From: Thermosipho africanus Ob7
Lineage (GTDB): Bacteria > Thermotogota > Thermotogae > Thermotogales > Fervidobacteriaceae
Direction: 5' to 3'
Assembly (NCBI RefSeq): GCF_003351105.1
Contig: NZ_NKRG01000010.1
Location: 1-43,572, forward strand
Length of the DNA: 43,572 bases
Shown here piece by piece: positions 6,389 through 15,337 of this stretch (positions are counted from its first letter, which is position 1; each line of letters opens with the position of its first letter). A program made the translations under genes and the position numbers. Below the pieces are notes generated by a model. It saw only the letters and a program-made list of their open reading frames with translations, did no database searches and was not told the origin of the DNA.

Positions 6389-7726
6389 ATGGAAATATAT
6401 AAAAAAATATTTGCAATTGCACTTCCTATTGCATTACAACAATTTTTATCTACTGGTGTCAATTTTGTTGATACCTTAATGATTGGAAAACTTGGTGAAG
6501 TTGCAATTGCAAGTGTGGGACTTTCAAATCAATTTTTCTTTTTATACAATCTTATATTATTCGGACTCATATCTGGTGGATCCATCTTTTTTTCACAATT
6601 TTGGGGAAAAAAAGATCTTGATGGAATAGCAAAATCATCCGCAGTAACAAGTGCTACTGCCTTACTTTTTTCTGCAGTATTTTTTACTCTTTCTTTTTTC
6701 TTTCCACAGACTGTTATGAGGTTCTTTAGCCCTGATCCACTTGTAATTAGTGAAGGAATTATTTATTTAAAAATTATCTCTTTTTCTTTTCCTATATTTG
6801 CTTTGAGTATGGTCTTTTCTTTTGTTTTAAGAAGTGTAGAAAAGGCTCATATTCCGATGTATGTAACGATAGTAGAACTATCAACAAATGTATTTTTAAA
6901 TTATAGCTTAATCTTTGGAAAGTTTGGCTTTCCAAAACTTGGTATTTTAGGCGCGGCTATAGCAACCCTTATTGCAAGAATAGTTGGACTTGTTAGTTTA
7001 ATTTTGATTATAAAGGTAAAAAATCTTCCAGGATTTTTTACACTAAAACATCTTGAGATGATTGATAAGAAATTTTTAAAAAACTTTTTCCATTACACAC
7101 TACCTACAATTGCTAATGAATTTGCTTGGTCTTTTGGTATGACTATGTATTCTGTTATATACGCTCATATGAGCACTCAAACAATAGCGGCAAGAAACAT
7201 AATGGGAACTATTGAAGGATTTGCGTATTCCTTTACATTTTCTATTGCATCAGCTGCATCCGTTATTGTTGGAAATTATCTTGGTGCATCTAGATTTGAA
7301 GAAGCTTTTGATGTTTCAAAAAAGGTAATAAAGCTTTCACAGATTGTAGCAATTATTTCTGGCACTTTGACTGTTATTCTTTCCTACTACATAGTAAACT
7401 TCTTTGATGTTTCTGATGAGGTAAAAATGCTCGTTAGAGTAACTATAACAATTTCCATGGCCTTTATACCCATCAAGGTCTTTAATGGTTTAAACATTGT
7501 TGGTTTTTTAAGAGCAGGTGGCGATACTAGATACTCTTTTATGGTTGAAGCAGGAACTTTATGGCTTCTTGGAGTTCCTTTTGCAGCATTTTCAGGACTT
7601 GTTTTAAAATTTTCATTGCCAATTGTTTATCTTTTTACTATGAGTGATGAAATAGCAAAGGCAATTATCCTCTATTCAAGATATCACAGTAGAAAATGGG
7701 TAAAAAACGTTGTTGAAAAACTATAG
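6389..7726 (+). CDS. MATE-family efflux transporter
   Basis: A 445-residue protein with about twelve transmembrane helices in two halves. The first half begins with the typical MATE opening (PIALQQFLSTGVNFVDTLMIGKLGE) and the second half has the equivalent AWSFGMTMYSVIYAHM segment. Family members export cationic drugs or metabolites in exchange for Na+ or H+. Its divergent promoter shares elements with arsR, so it may belong to the same stress response; that is inference. The ATG follows AAGGAGG. Its stop codon abuts that of the convergent ABC-F gene, the two forming the palindrome CTATAG, and no terminator separates them. Confidence 0.88.
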   Translation: MEIYKKIFAIALPIALQQFLSTGVNFVDTLMIGKLGEVAIASVGLSNQFFFLYNLILFGLISGGSIFFSQFWGKKDLDGIAKSSAVTSATALLFSAVFFTLSFFFPQTVMRFFSPDPLVISEGIIYLKIISFSFPIFALSMVFSFVLRSVEKAHIPMYVTIVELSTNVFLNYSLIFGKFGFPKLGILGAAIATLIARIVGLVSLILIIKVKNLPGFFTLKHLEMIDKKFLKNFFHYTLPTIANEFAWSFGMTMYSVIYAHMSTQTIAARNIMGTIEGFAYSFTFSIASAASVIVGNYLGASRFEEAFDVSKKVIKLSQIVAIISGTLTVILSYYIVNFFDVSDEVKMLVRVTITISMAFIPIKVFNGLNIVGFLRAGGDTRYSFMVEAGTLWLLGVPFAAFSGLVLKFSLPIVYLFTMSDEIAKAIILYSRYHSRKWVKNVVEKL

Positions 7727-9463
7727 AGCTTTTTCAAGTTCTTCGATTTGTTTTTCAAGTTCTTCGATCTCATGCATTGTATTAAATATATTCTCTTCTA
7801 ATTCGTTTTTTTGATTTACAAGCTTTTCAGCTTTTACATAATCAGAGTCGATATTTAATAGCTCTTCTTCAACCCTTTCAAGCTCTTTTATTAATTTTTC
7901 TTCTTTTTCTTTTTTCTTTTTCAATTGCTCTTTTAGGCTTTTTAATTTGTTTTTCAGTTTCTTTTTCTCCTCAAATTCTATATTTTCTTTCTTTTTTCTT
8001 TCTTTTTCTTCGGTTGGAACATATTCACTAAGGTCAGATATTTCTTTTAGTATTCCTTTTTCTAATACAAAAAATTTGTTACACACGTTCTTTATGAGCT
8101 CTTCATCATGTGAAACAAGTATAATATTTCCTTTAAATTCTTTTAAAGCATTTTCAAGAGCCTCTAGAGTGTCTAGATCCATATGATTTGTAGGTTCATC
8201 AAGCACTAAAAGATTTGGTTTTCTAAGGAGCACCTTTGCAAGAGCAAGGATCTGTCTTTCGCCGCCACTAAGGTTGTGTACTTCTTTAAATACATCTTCA
8301 CCCTTGAAACCAAATTTTCCAGCATAAGCTCGTATTACATAATCTGGTTCAAATTCCATTTCATTTGATATTTCTTCAAATACAGTACTTTCTTCATCTA
8401 ATTCTTCTACAAATTGATCAAGAAATTCTACTCTTACATTGTATCCAAATTCAACTGTTCCAGAGCCATTTATATCTCCTTTAATTAACCTTAGTATAGT
8501 ACTTTTTCCAGAGCCGTTTTTACCAAGCAGAGCCATTTTATCCCCCGAATGGATCGTAAAGCTTACATCTTTTAGTATATCCAAGAATTTTAAATGTTTT
8601 ACGGTTAAAACTACGTAACCTGGCATTTCAGGAGTTGGAAGGGATATTTTTTTATCAAATTCTTCTTCGTTGAAAGTTACTTCAGATTCAAGCTCTTCAA
8701 GCATCTTTTGTAGCATTTTTTCTTTACTCTTTGCTTGTTTTATGAATTTTTCTCTTCCCCATTTTCTGTATCTTTCAATTATCTTTTTTAACCTTTCAAT
8801 TTCCTTTTGCTTGTTCTTCATTGTTCTTTGTTGGTGGAGTATAAGTCTTTCTCTTTCGACAAGATAACTGTCAAATTTCATTTTAAAATCCCATATTTTT
8901 TCGTTGTTTATTTCTAAAAATCTTTCACATGTATCTCTTAAAAAGCTCCTATCGTGCGAGATTATAATGTAACCTCCATTAAAGTTTTTTAAGAGGTTTT
9001 TAAGAAATCTTATTCCTAAAATATCAAGATAATTTGTTGGCTCGTCTAATAGAATAAACTCTGCATCTTCAATGAAAAGCCTTCCAATTTGAAGTCTTGT
9101 TCTCTCTCCTCCACTAAAAGTGGAGATATCTCTGTGCCAATCTTCTTCTTCAAATCCCAGGCCCTTAAGTATACTTCTAACTAGTCTTTCTTTTTCTGGA
9201 GTGTTAGCTACTTTCATATAGTATTCGTATGGAGTTTTTTCATCAAATGTTCTAAACTGGTCAAGATACAAAATTTTACCGGAAGTGATTATCTTTCCTG
9301 TATAGTCGTTAAAAATACCAGCTATTGCCTTTAAAAGTGTTGTTTTCCCTGAACCATTTTTACCAATTAGTGCAACCCTTTCTTTATCGGATATATTTAA
9401 ATTAACATCCGACAACAGAGTTTTTCCTGGAAATGAAATTGTAAGATTATTTAGAATGATCAA
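7721..9463 (-). CDS. ABC-F family ATPase (ribosome-associated type)
   Basis: A 580-residue protein with two ABC ATPase domains on one chain and no membrane segments. Walker A motifs are GKNGSGKTT near 35 and GKNGSGKST in the second half. Both domains have an SGGER signature and a LLDEPTN or VLDEPTN Walker B. The charged inter-domain linker corresponds to the P-site tRNA interaction motif, and a long Lys/Glu-rich coiled-coil forms the C terminus, as in Uup/YdiF-like members. ABC-F proteins act on the ribosome, easing stalls or giving antibiotic protection. The start is TTG at 9463 with GAGGTGA upstream. It follows a small membrane-protein gene after 7 bases. Confidence 0.88.
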   Translation of the reverse strand: MIILNNLTISFPGKTLLSDVNLNISDKERVALIGKNGSGKTTLLKAIAGIFNDYTGKIITSGKILYLDQFRTFDEKTPYEYYMKVANTPEKERLVRSILKGLGFEEEDWHRDISTFSGGERTRLQIGRLFIEDAEFILLDEPTNYLDILGIRFLKNLLKNFNGGYIIISHDRSFLRDTCERFLEINNEKIWDFKMKFDSYLVERERLILHQQRTMKNKQKEIERLKKIIERYRKWGREKFIKQAKSKEKMLQKMLEELESEVTFNEEEFDKKISLPTPEMPGYVVLTVKHLKFLDILKDVSFTIHSGDKMALLGKNGSGKSTILRLIKGDINGSGTVEFGYNVRVEFLDQFVEELDEESTVFEEISNEMEFEPDYVIRAYAGKFGFKGEDVFKEVHNLSGGERQILALAKVLLRKPNLLVLDEPTNHMDLDTLEALENALKEFKGNIILVSHDEELIKNVCNKFFVLEKGILKEISDLSEYVPTEEKERKKKENIEFEEKKKLKNKLKSLKEQLKKKKEKEEKLIKELERVEEELLNIDSDYVKAEKLVNQKNELEENIFNTMHEIEELEKQIEELEKAL

Positions 9464-9470
9464 AGCAAAA

Positions 9471-9902
9471 TCACCTCGTGCTTATTTTTTTTGTTAATTT
9501 AAAGCATTCGATTGAAATTAATATAGCAAAAAGATGCCACAAAATTACAAAGATTGTTATGAAAAATAAATGTATCCCGTTTAAGTTTGTATCTCCATGG
9601 GCAAGTCCTGTAAGATAAGCATATATATTGGCAGCTAAGAAGTTAGAAATAGATAGTGAAAACAGTAAAACTAACTTTTTGTATTCAAAGAATGCTTTTT
9701 TATCTATAATTTGCAAAGTAATAATGCCTAAGGAAGCAATGATTGTAAACGAAATTAATTCTGCTGGCATCATAAAATCGTATAAAAATTTGCCTTTGCT
9801 TATTAAAACGATTATTGTTAGCAATACCGGGGTGACCACTGGAAAAGTTGAAACTATAGAAAATAAGTAACTTAAAAATTTAAAAATGTTGCTTTTTTTC
9901 AT
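9471..9902 (-). CDS. small four-helix membrane protein, unknown function
   Basis: A 143-residue protein with four strongly hydrophobic stretches and short basic loops (about residues 8-32, 44-64, 77-97 and 109-131). No motif was recognised. The ATG at 9902 follows AAAGGGGGTGA. The 7-base gap to the ABC-F gene downstream implies co-transcription, but ABC-F proteins do not need a membrane partner, so this is not evidence of a transporter complex. Confidence 0.7.
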   Translation of the reverse strand: MKKSNIFKFLSYLFSIVSTFPVVTPVLLTIIVLISKGKFLYDFMMPAELISFTIIASLGIITLQIIDKKAFFEYKKLVLLFSLSISNFLAANIYAYLTGLAHGDTNLNGIHLFFITIFVILWHLFAILISIECFKLTKKISTR

Positions 9903-10005
9903 GTTTTGTCACCCCCTTTCATAGTTAGTTTATCACAAAATGCTCTTTAATTCTAATTCTTGACAGAAAATTCATTATTTATACATATTAACATTAATAT
10001 ATATG

Positions 10006-10014
10006 TGTTATAAT
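10006..10014 (+). promoter_or_regulatory. extended -10 promoter for the mrp cluster
   Basis: TG-T-TATAAT (10006-10014) is a complete extended -10 element about 28 bases before the mrp start. A TTAACA at 9988-9993 could be a weak -35 at short spacing (15 bp). A TTGACA at 9960-9965 has no -10 at the right distance. This is the only convincing promoter seen for the long plus-strand cluster that follows. Confidence 0.6.
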
Positions 10015-10042
10015 GATATGAAAGAAATATGGAGGTGAGATA

Positions 10043-10855
10043 ATGCAGCCACAGTTTAATTTGAATAATGAAAACACAAAAATTAAGGAAAAGATGAAAA
10101 ATGTAAAACACAAGATAGCAGTTTTAAGTGGAAAAGGTGGAGTTGGAAAGACCACAGTTGCTGTAAACCTTGCAACAGCACTTGCAGAGAGTGGTTACAA
10201 AGTAGGGCTTCTTGACCTTGATATGCACGGTCCTAACATAGTAAGGATGCTTGGTGAAAAAAATCCATCGGTTGATGGTGAAGAGATAGTTCCTGCTGAA
10301 ATTTTACCTAATTTAAAGGCACTTTCTATAGGTATGCTTGTTGAAAGCGGAAAAGCTGTAATATGGAGAGGTCCACTCAAACATTCTGCTATAAAGCAGT
10401 TTTTAGGAGATACAAAGTGGGGTGAACTTGACTTTTTGATTTTTGATTTACCACCTGGAACAGGCGATGAAGCGTTAAGTTTATTCCAAACACTCGATGA
10501 TCTAGATGGAGTAGTTATGGTAACCACACCTCAAAAAGTAGCCCTTGATGATGTAAGAAGGGCAATTGACTTTGTACATTCGATGAACAAAAAATTAATT
10601 GGTATAGTCGAAAATATGTCATTTGTAAGGTGCCCAAAATGCGGAGAAAAAATTGAAATATTTGGAAGTGGCGGAGGAAAAATTCTTGCAGAAGAATACA
10701 ATGTAGAGCTTTTAGGACAAATTCCTCTTGATCCAAAGGCTGCAAAACTTGCAGATGAAGGAAAACCAGTCACCCTTTATATGAGAGAAAGTGAAGTCGA
10801 AGAAGAATTTAGAAAGATAGCTGAAAAGGTCGCAAAAGCTGTAGAGGTGGAATAA
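10043..10855 (+). CDS. mrp: Mrp/NBP35-type Fe-S cluster carrier ATPase
   Basis: A 270-residue ParA-like P-loop protein. The deviant Walker A is GKGGVGKT (30-37), with Walker A' in [10 protein letters not shown] and the switch [12 protein letters not shown]-terminal C197-P-K-C200 pair can bridge a [4Fe-4S] cluster at the dimer interface. These proteins (Mrp/ApbC/Ind1) hold and transfer Fe-S clusters to apo-enzymes in the cytoplasm. The short N terminus lacks the DUF59 domain found in E. coli Mrp. It is preceded by GGAGGTGAG, and its stop directly abuts the yaaR start. Confidence 0.92.
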   Translation: MQPQFNLNNENTKIKEKMKNVKHKIAVLSGKGGVGKTTVAVNLATALAESGYKVGLLDLDMHGPNIVRMLGEKNPSVDGEEIVPAEILPNLKALSIGMLVESGKAVIWRGPLKHSAIKQFLGDTKWGELDFLIFDLPPGTGDEALSLFQTLDDLDGVVMVTTPQKVALDDVRRAIDFVHSMNKKLIGIVENMSFVRCPKCGEKIEIFGSGGGKILAEEYNVELLGQIPLDPKAAKLADEGKPVTLYMRESEVEEEFRKIAEKVAKAVEVE

Positions 10856-11320
10856 ATGAGAATTGAGCCAACCGGGGATCCTAAGATAAAAAATGAAAAT
10901 ATAAAGAAGAAAAAAGGTTTAAAAGGAAAGCATAAAGTCAGTTTTTCCAGTGAAACCCCCGGTTTTTTCGATGTTTTGCTTGATGTGGAAGAGGAACAAA
11001 TAAACCAAGAACTTGAAAGAATAGTAAATGACATTCTGGAGGCGGGGAACGATTTTGTTCGTTCTCCAACTCCAGATTCTTTAAGAAAATACAAAGAAAA
11101 GATAAAGAAGTTTTTGAAGCTCATTGAAAAAAAGATGTACAAGCTTGGTGGAAAAATGGATTATGCGACTAACACACCACGTCTTCATGTTATTGTTGAA
11201 GAAATCGATTCAAAACTTCAAAATCTTGCAGAGAAATTGATTTCAAGTGAGGCTGGAACAATCAATTATGCTGCAAAGGTTGAGGAAATTAATGGACTTA
11301 TTCTTGATTTGTATAAGTAA
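10856..11320 (+). CDS. yaaR: YaaR-family protein (DUF327)
   Basis: A 154-residue, highly charged, mostly helical protein with no membrane segment. The block FVRSPTPDSLRKYKEKIKKF and the C-terminal LYKLGG-like region (KMYKLGGKMDY) match the YaaR/DUF327 family from memory. The function of the family is not established. The gene starts immediately after the mrp stop (TAA then ATG) and is 20 bases before surE, placing it within the operon. The first about 40 residues are Lys-rich and probably disordered. Confidence 0.75.
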   Translation: MRIEPTGDPKIKNENIKKKKGLKGKHKVSFSSETPGFFDVLLDVEEEQINQELERIVNDILEAGNDFVRSPTPDSLRKYKEKIKKFLKLIEKKMYKLGGKMDYATNTPRLHVIVEEIDSKLQNLAEKLISSEAGTINYAAKVEEINGLILDLYK

Positions 11321-11340
11321 CAAGTAAGAGGTGAAAGTGT

Positions 11341-12108
11341 ATGAATATTTTGGTTACAAACGATGACGGTGTAACAGCCGATGGAATACTATGTCTTGCT
11401 AGAACATTAAGCAAGAAATACAAGGTAACAGTTGTTGCTCCAGAGACTGAACAGAGTGCAGTTGGACATGCAATTACATTAAGGCTACCGCTTTGGCTTA
11501 GAAAGTTAGACATAAACGAAAACTTTGAGATATATTCTGTATCAGGGACACCAGCTGATTGTGTAAAAATGGGAATAGATGTTGTACTTGGGGAAAAACC
11601 TGATTTGCTAATAAGTGGGATAAATAGAGGGAATAATTTAGGAACTGATGTTGTGTATTCAGGAACTGTTAGCGGAGCACTTGAGGGTGCTATAGCAGGT
11701 GTGCCTTCAATTGCAGTTTCAAGTTATAGCTTTGAAAATCCAATGTACGAAACAGCAGCAAAGTTTATATTAGATTTTCTTGAAGAATTTGATGTAAGAT
11801 CTATTCCGAGGTTTACTGCTCTTAATATAAATGTACCTTCGGTTCCATATGATCAGATTAAGGGATGGAAATTGACACGACAGAGTAAGAGAATGTACGA
11901 TGATTACTTTGAAAAACGTGTTGACCCTTCTGGAGGAAATTACTATTGGATGATGGGAACTATAATAGAAGATGATCCCGATCCAAAGGCTGATTACAAG
12001 GCTATTGCTGAAAATTATGTTTCAGTAACTCCAATAAGTGTTTTCTTAACAAATGAAGAATATTTAAAAAGATTGGAGGAAAGGTATGAAGATAAGACTA
12101 TACGGTGA
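11341..12108 (+). CDS. surE: 5'/3'-nucleotidase SurE
   Basis: A 255-residue SurE phosphatase. The N-terminal metal site is NDDG (7-10, with D8 and D9), followed by VVAPETEQSAVGHAIT, then LISGINRGNNLG and YSGTVSGALEG, all family hallmarks. SurE removes phosphate from nucleoside monophosphates, and sometimes polyphosphate, using a divalent metal; a Thermotoga SurE was among the first structures. The start ATG follows AGAGGTGAAAG. It overlaps the def gene by 23 bases, so the two are translationally coupled. Confidence 0.95.
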   Translation: MNILVTNDDGVTADGILCLARTLSKKYKVTVVAPETEQSAVGHAITLRLPLWLRKLDINENFEIYSVSGTPADCVKMGIDVVLGEKPDLLISGINRGNNLGTDVVYSGTVSGALEGAIAGVPSIAVSSYSFENPMYETAAKFILDFLEEFDVRSIPRFTALNINVPSVPYDQIKGWKLTRQSKRMYDDYFEKRVDPSGGNYYWMMGTIIEDDPDPKADYKAIAENYVSVTPISVFLTNEEYLKRLEERYEDKTIR

Positions 12109-12583
12109 TCCAATCTTGAGAAAAAAGGCAAAAATAGTGGAAGATTTTGAATATATTCAACAAATAAAGGAAGACTTGTTAAAGATAATGTACCTTGAAG
12201 ATGGTGTTGGACTTGCGGCACCACAGGTTGGTATCTCTTTAAGATTTTTTGCAATGGATGATGGTAGCGGACCTTTAATCATTGTAAATCCTGAGATAAT
12301 AGAACATTCTCAGGAAAAAGAAATTGGAGAAGAAGGTTGTTTAAGTCTTCCAGGTATATTTGAAGATGTTGAAAGGTATAAATGGGTAAAATTAAGATAT
12401 CAGGATGAATATGGGAAAGTTCAGGAAAAGTTGTTTGAGGGGTACAGTGCAAGAATTGTTCAACACGAAAGGGACCATTTAGATGGAATACTCTTTATTG
12501 ATCATCTGCCAACTAGCGTAAAAAGACGACTTTCTACTGAGCTTTCTAAAATAATGAGGATGAGAATGGAGGAAAAAAAGTGA
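12086..12583 (+). CDS. def: peptide deformylase
   Basis: A 165-residue metalloprotease that removes the formyl group from nascent-chain N-terminal Met. All three motifs are present: GVGLAAPQVG (40-49), EEGCLSLPG with metal ligand C85, and QHERDHLDG with ligands H127 and H131 and catalytic E128. The ATG at 12086 lies inside the end of surE behind GGAGGAAAGG. Its last bases overlap the helicase start (GTGA). Placement with surE, helicase, efp and nusB suggests a translation-centred operon. Confidence 0.95.
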   Translation: MKIRLYGDPILRKKAKIVEDFEYIQQIKEDLLKIMYLEDGVGLAAPQVGISLRFFAMDDGSGPLIIVNPEIIEHSQEKEIGEEGCLSLPGIFEDVERYKWVKLRYQDEYGKVQEKLFEGYSARIVQHERDHLDGILFIDHLPTSVKRRLSTELSKIMRMRMEEKK

Positions 12584-14130
12584 ATTTTGAGGATTTTAAC
12601 TTGAGTGAAAAAACGTTGAGGGCAATCAACGAGAAAGGATTTGAAAATCCAACGCCAGTACAGGAAAAGGTAATACCTACACTCTTGAAAAAGGAGAAGA
12701 ATTTAATAGTACAGGCAAAGACTGGAACAGGAAAGACTGCAGCATTTGGAATACCTTTAATTGAACTACTAGAAAACAAAGGATATGTTCAAGCGATCAT
12801 TTTAACACCGACTAGAGAGCTTGCACTCCAGGTTTCTGAAGAGATTAATTCTCTAAAGCGAAAAAAATTAAAAATTCTTCCAATATACGGTGGTCAATCT
12901 ATTCAAAGACAGATTGATCATTTGAGAAAAGGTGTAGATATAGTCGTTGGAACTCCGGGAAGAATATTGGATCATCTTGAAAGGGGAACAATAGACCTTT
13001 CAAAAGTGGATTATTTTATTTTAGATGAAGCAGACGAAATGCTTGACATGGGATTTATTGATGATGTCGAGAAAATATTAAAGAGCACATCTGATGATAA
13101 ATTTTTCTTGATGTTCTCTGCAACAATTCCAAAGAGAATAATTGATCTTGCAAAAAAGTATATAAAAAATTATGAGGTTATAAAGATTCAGGATAAGCAG
13201 TTGACAACAAATTTAACAGAACAGATATATATTGAACTAAGAGAAAGTGATAAATTTGAGGCGTTGTGTAGAATAATAGACATGGAAGAAGAATTCTATG
13301 GAATGGTATTTTGTAGAACAAAAGTTGAAGTTGATACTGTATCATCAAAATTAATTGAAAGAGGATATGATGCCGAAGCACTTCATGGAGATTTCTCTCA
13401 ATATCAAAGGGAAAGAGTATTAAAAAAATTCAGGGAAAAGAAGGTTAATATTCTTGTTGCAACCGATGTTGCTGCACGTGGAATTGATATAACAGGCTTA
13501 ACACACGTTATTAATTATTCAATTCCTTTGAATCCTGAACATTACGTTCACAGAATAGGAAGAACAGGAAGAGCCGGGAAAGAAGGTATTGCGATAACTT
13601 TTGTAACTCCAAGGGAATATAGACAATTATTTAGAATAAAGAAGTTTTCTAACGCAAAGATAAAGGAAGGAAAAGTTCCATCTGTGGATCAGATTATTAA
13701 GACAAAAGCGAAAAAGATAAAAAAACAAGTTGTTGAAAATAATTCAAAAAAGCATGATATTTACTATGAACTTGCAAAAGAACTTCTCAATGAACTTCCT
13801 GCCGAAGAGGTTGTTGCAACGTTACTTAGTATGGGGTATAAATCTTTAAACCCAGAAAGTTACAATAATATTTCTCAAATTTCTTCAAAGAAAGAAGAAG
13901 TTGTAAGATTATTTATTGCGCTTGGAAAACAATCTGGAATTAACAAAAAGCAATTGATTGATTACATAGTTAAAAATACCGGTATATCAAGTAAAGTTAT
14001 AAGTGATATTACGGTATTAGATAAATTTTCCTTTATTACAGTTCCTTACAGAGAGGCTGAAATAATTCTTTCCGTCTTTAAAAAGAGAGGACGAAGATCA
14101 ATAGTATCAAAAGCAAGGGCGAGAAACTAG
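12580..14130 (+). CDS. DEAD-box RNA helicase
   Basis: A 516-residue helicase with Walker A AKTGTGKT (46-53), TPTREL, the DEAD box (149-152), SAT (180-182) and motif VI HRIGRTGRAG. The Q motif region is FENPTPVQ near 21-28. After the two RecA-like domains there is a C-terminal extension ending in a basic tail; its latter part (KVISDITVLDKFSFITVPYREA) looks like the DbpA/CsdA RNA-binding fold. It probably remodels rRNA or mRNA, in the CsdA/DeaD/CshA group. The start is GTG, overlapping the def stop by four bases, with GGAGG inside def. Confidence 0.93.
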   Translation: MNFEDFNLSEKTLRAINEKGFENPTPVQEKVIPTLLKKEKNLIVQAKTGTGKTAAFGIPLIELLENKGYVQAIILTPTRELALQVSEEINSLKRKKLKILPIYGGQSIQRQIDHLRKGVDIVVGTPGRILDHLERGTIDLSKVDYFILDEADEMLDMGFIDDVEKILKSTSDDKFFLMFSATIPKRIIDLAKKYIKNYEVIKIQDKQLTTNLTEQIYIELRESDKFEALCRIIDMEEEFYGMVFCRTKVEVDTVSSKLIERGYDAEALHGDFSQYQRERVLKKFREKKVNILVATDVAARGIDITGLTHVINYSIPLNPEHYVHRIGRTGRAGKEGIAITFVTPREYRQLFRIKKFSNAKIKEGKVPSVDQIIKTKAKKIKKQVVENNSKKHDIYYELAKELLNELPAEEVVATLLSMGYKSLNPESYNNISQISSKKEEVVRLFIALGKQSGINKKQLIDYIVKNTGISSKVISDITVLDKFSFITVPYREAEIILSVFKKRGRRSIVSKARARN

Positions 14131-14142
14131 GAGGTGGATTTT

Positions 14143-14631
14143 GTGAAGAAGCTTGGTATGGTAGTTTTAGCATCTTTAATTCTTTTATCATTTGTACTCT
14201 TGTTTGCAGGAGGGGATAGTACTCAAGGTCCAAAACTTGCCTACATTGATTCTACAAAGGTTTTACAATCATACGATAAATGGATTGACCTTCAGACAAA
14301 GTATCAGGAAGATGTTCAATTTTATCAAAAAAAGTTAAATGAACTTGCAGCTGAGATCAACGATATGAAAGAAAAAGGTGCAGCAGCTGATTTAATAAAT
14401 GCAAAAATTGCAGAGTACACTCAAAAACAAAAACAATACTCTGATTTGTTAAACAGCGAATATCAGAAAAAGTTTGCAGAGCTTGAACAGGAAATACTTC
14501 AAAAAATAGCAGAATATGCAGAGATAATGGGTTATGATTTTGTATTTAATAGCAAGACGATGGCATATGGAAATTCAAAGTACGATATTACCGCTCAATT
14601 TATTGAATATTTAAAAAGTATGGCACAATAA
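14143..14631 (+). CDS. OmpH/Skp-like periplasmic chaperone
   Basis: A 162-residue exported protein with an N-terminal signal or anchor (VVLASLILLSFVLLFAGG), the OmpH start LAYIDSTKVLQSYDKW, a long Gln/Lys-rich coiled coil and a closing YDITAQFIEYLK segment. Skp/OmpH proteins hold unfolded outer-membrane proteins in the periplasm. I chose GTG at 14143 over the in-frame GTG at 14134, because the latter lies inside the AGGAGGTG ribosome binding site. It fits with the Thermotogota outer sheath (toga) and sits directly before lptB. Confidence 0.85.
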   Translation: MKKLGMVVLASLILLSFVLLFAGGDSTQGPKLAYIDSTKVLQSYDKWIDLQTKYQEDVQFYQKKLNELAAEINDMKEKGAAADLINAKIAEYTQKQKQYSDLLNSEYQKKFAELEQEILQKIAEYAEIMGYDFVFNSKTMAYGNSKYDITAQFIEYLKSMAQ

Positions 14632-14639
14632 AAGGTAAT

Positions 14640-15335
14640 ATGGAGATAGTATGTAAGGATGTAAAAAAAAGATTCGGTAGAAAACAGGTTTTAAATGGTA
14701 TAAATTTAAATGTTAGAACAGGTGAAGTGGTAGGCTTGCTGGGACCAAATGGTTCCGGCAAGACTACTTTATTTAATATTATACTTGGTGTTGTTATCCC
14801 AAGCTCTGGGAAAATCTATTTAGGTGAAAAAGATATTACAAAAATTCCTATCCATAAAAGGGCAAAGCTTGGTATAACTTATCTTCAACAAGAAACATCA
14901 GTTTTTAGACAATTATCCGTTGAAGATAATTTAAAGCTTGTTATTGAATACCATGATAAAGACGTGAAAAAAATACCAAAACTATTAAAAGAATTTGGAA
15001 TAGATTCGTTAAAGGATCAATATGCGTTTTATCTTTCAGGTGGTGAAAAAAGAAGACTCGAACTTGCAAGAATGATGACCCTTTCTCCGAAGTTTTTGTT
15101 GCTTGACGAGCCTTTTGTTGGTATAGATCCAAAAACAGTTAAAGAAATTCAAAAGATGGTTATATCATTAAAAGAGCGCGGGCTTGGTATAATTATAACG
15201 GATCACAGCGTGGATGCATTAAAAGATATTGTTGACAGATTATATGTAATACACAAAGGTGATATAATTGCAAGTGGACAACCAGAAGAAGTTTTAAACG
15301 ATGAAACTGTAAAAGAAGTTTATTTGGGGGGGTAG
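14640..15335 (+). CDS. lptB: LptB-type ABC transporter ATPase
   Basis: A 231-residue stand-alone ABC ATPase with Walker A GPNGSGKT (35-42), signature LSGGEKRR and Walker B FLLLDEPFVGID. The stretch KLGITYLQQETSVFRQLSVEDNL matches the Q-loop region typical of LptB (YhbG). In Gram-negatives LptB2FG drives lipopolysaccharide export. Thermotogota have an outer envelope but no classical LPS, so the cargo here is uncertain. The permease partners are not in the window. The gene lies 8 bases after the OmpH-like gene. Confidence 0.85.
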   Translation: MEIVCKDVKKRFGRKQVLNGINLNVRTGEVVGLLGPNGSGKTTLFNIILGVVIPSSGKIYLGEKDITKIPIHKRAKLGITYLQQETSVFRQLSVEDNLKLVIEYHDKDVKKIPKLLKEFGIDSLKDQYAFYLSGGEKRRLELARMMTLSPKFLLLDEPFVGIDPKTVKEIQKMVISLKERGLGIIITDHSVDALKDIVDRLYVIHKGDIIASGQPEEVLNDETVKEVYLGG

Positions 15336-15337
15336 TT

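Noticed and set aside
9960..9965. TTGACA as the -35 of the mrp promoter
   Set aside because: No acceptable -10 lies 16-18 bp downstream; the extended -10 at 10006-10014 explains initiation better.
14134..14142. GTG at 14134 as start of the OmpH-like gene
   Set aside because: It lies within the AGGAGGTG ribosome binding site; GTG at 14143 is correctly spaced.
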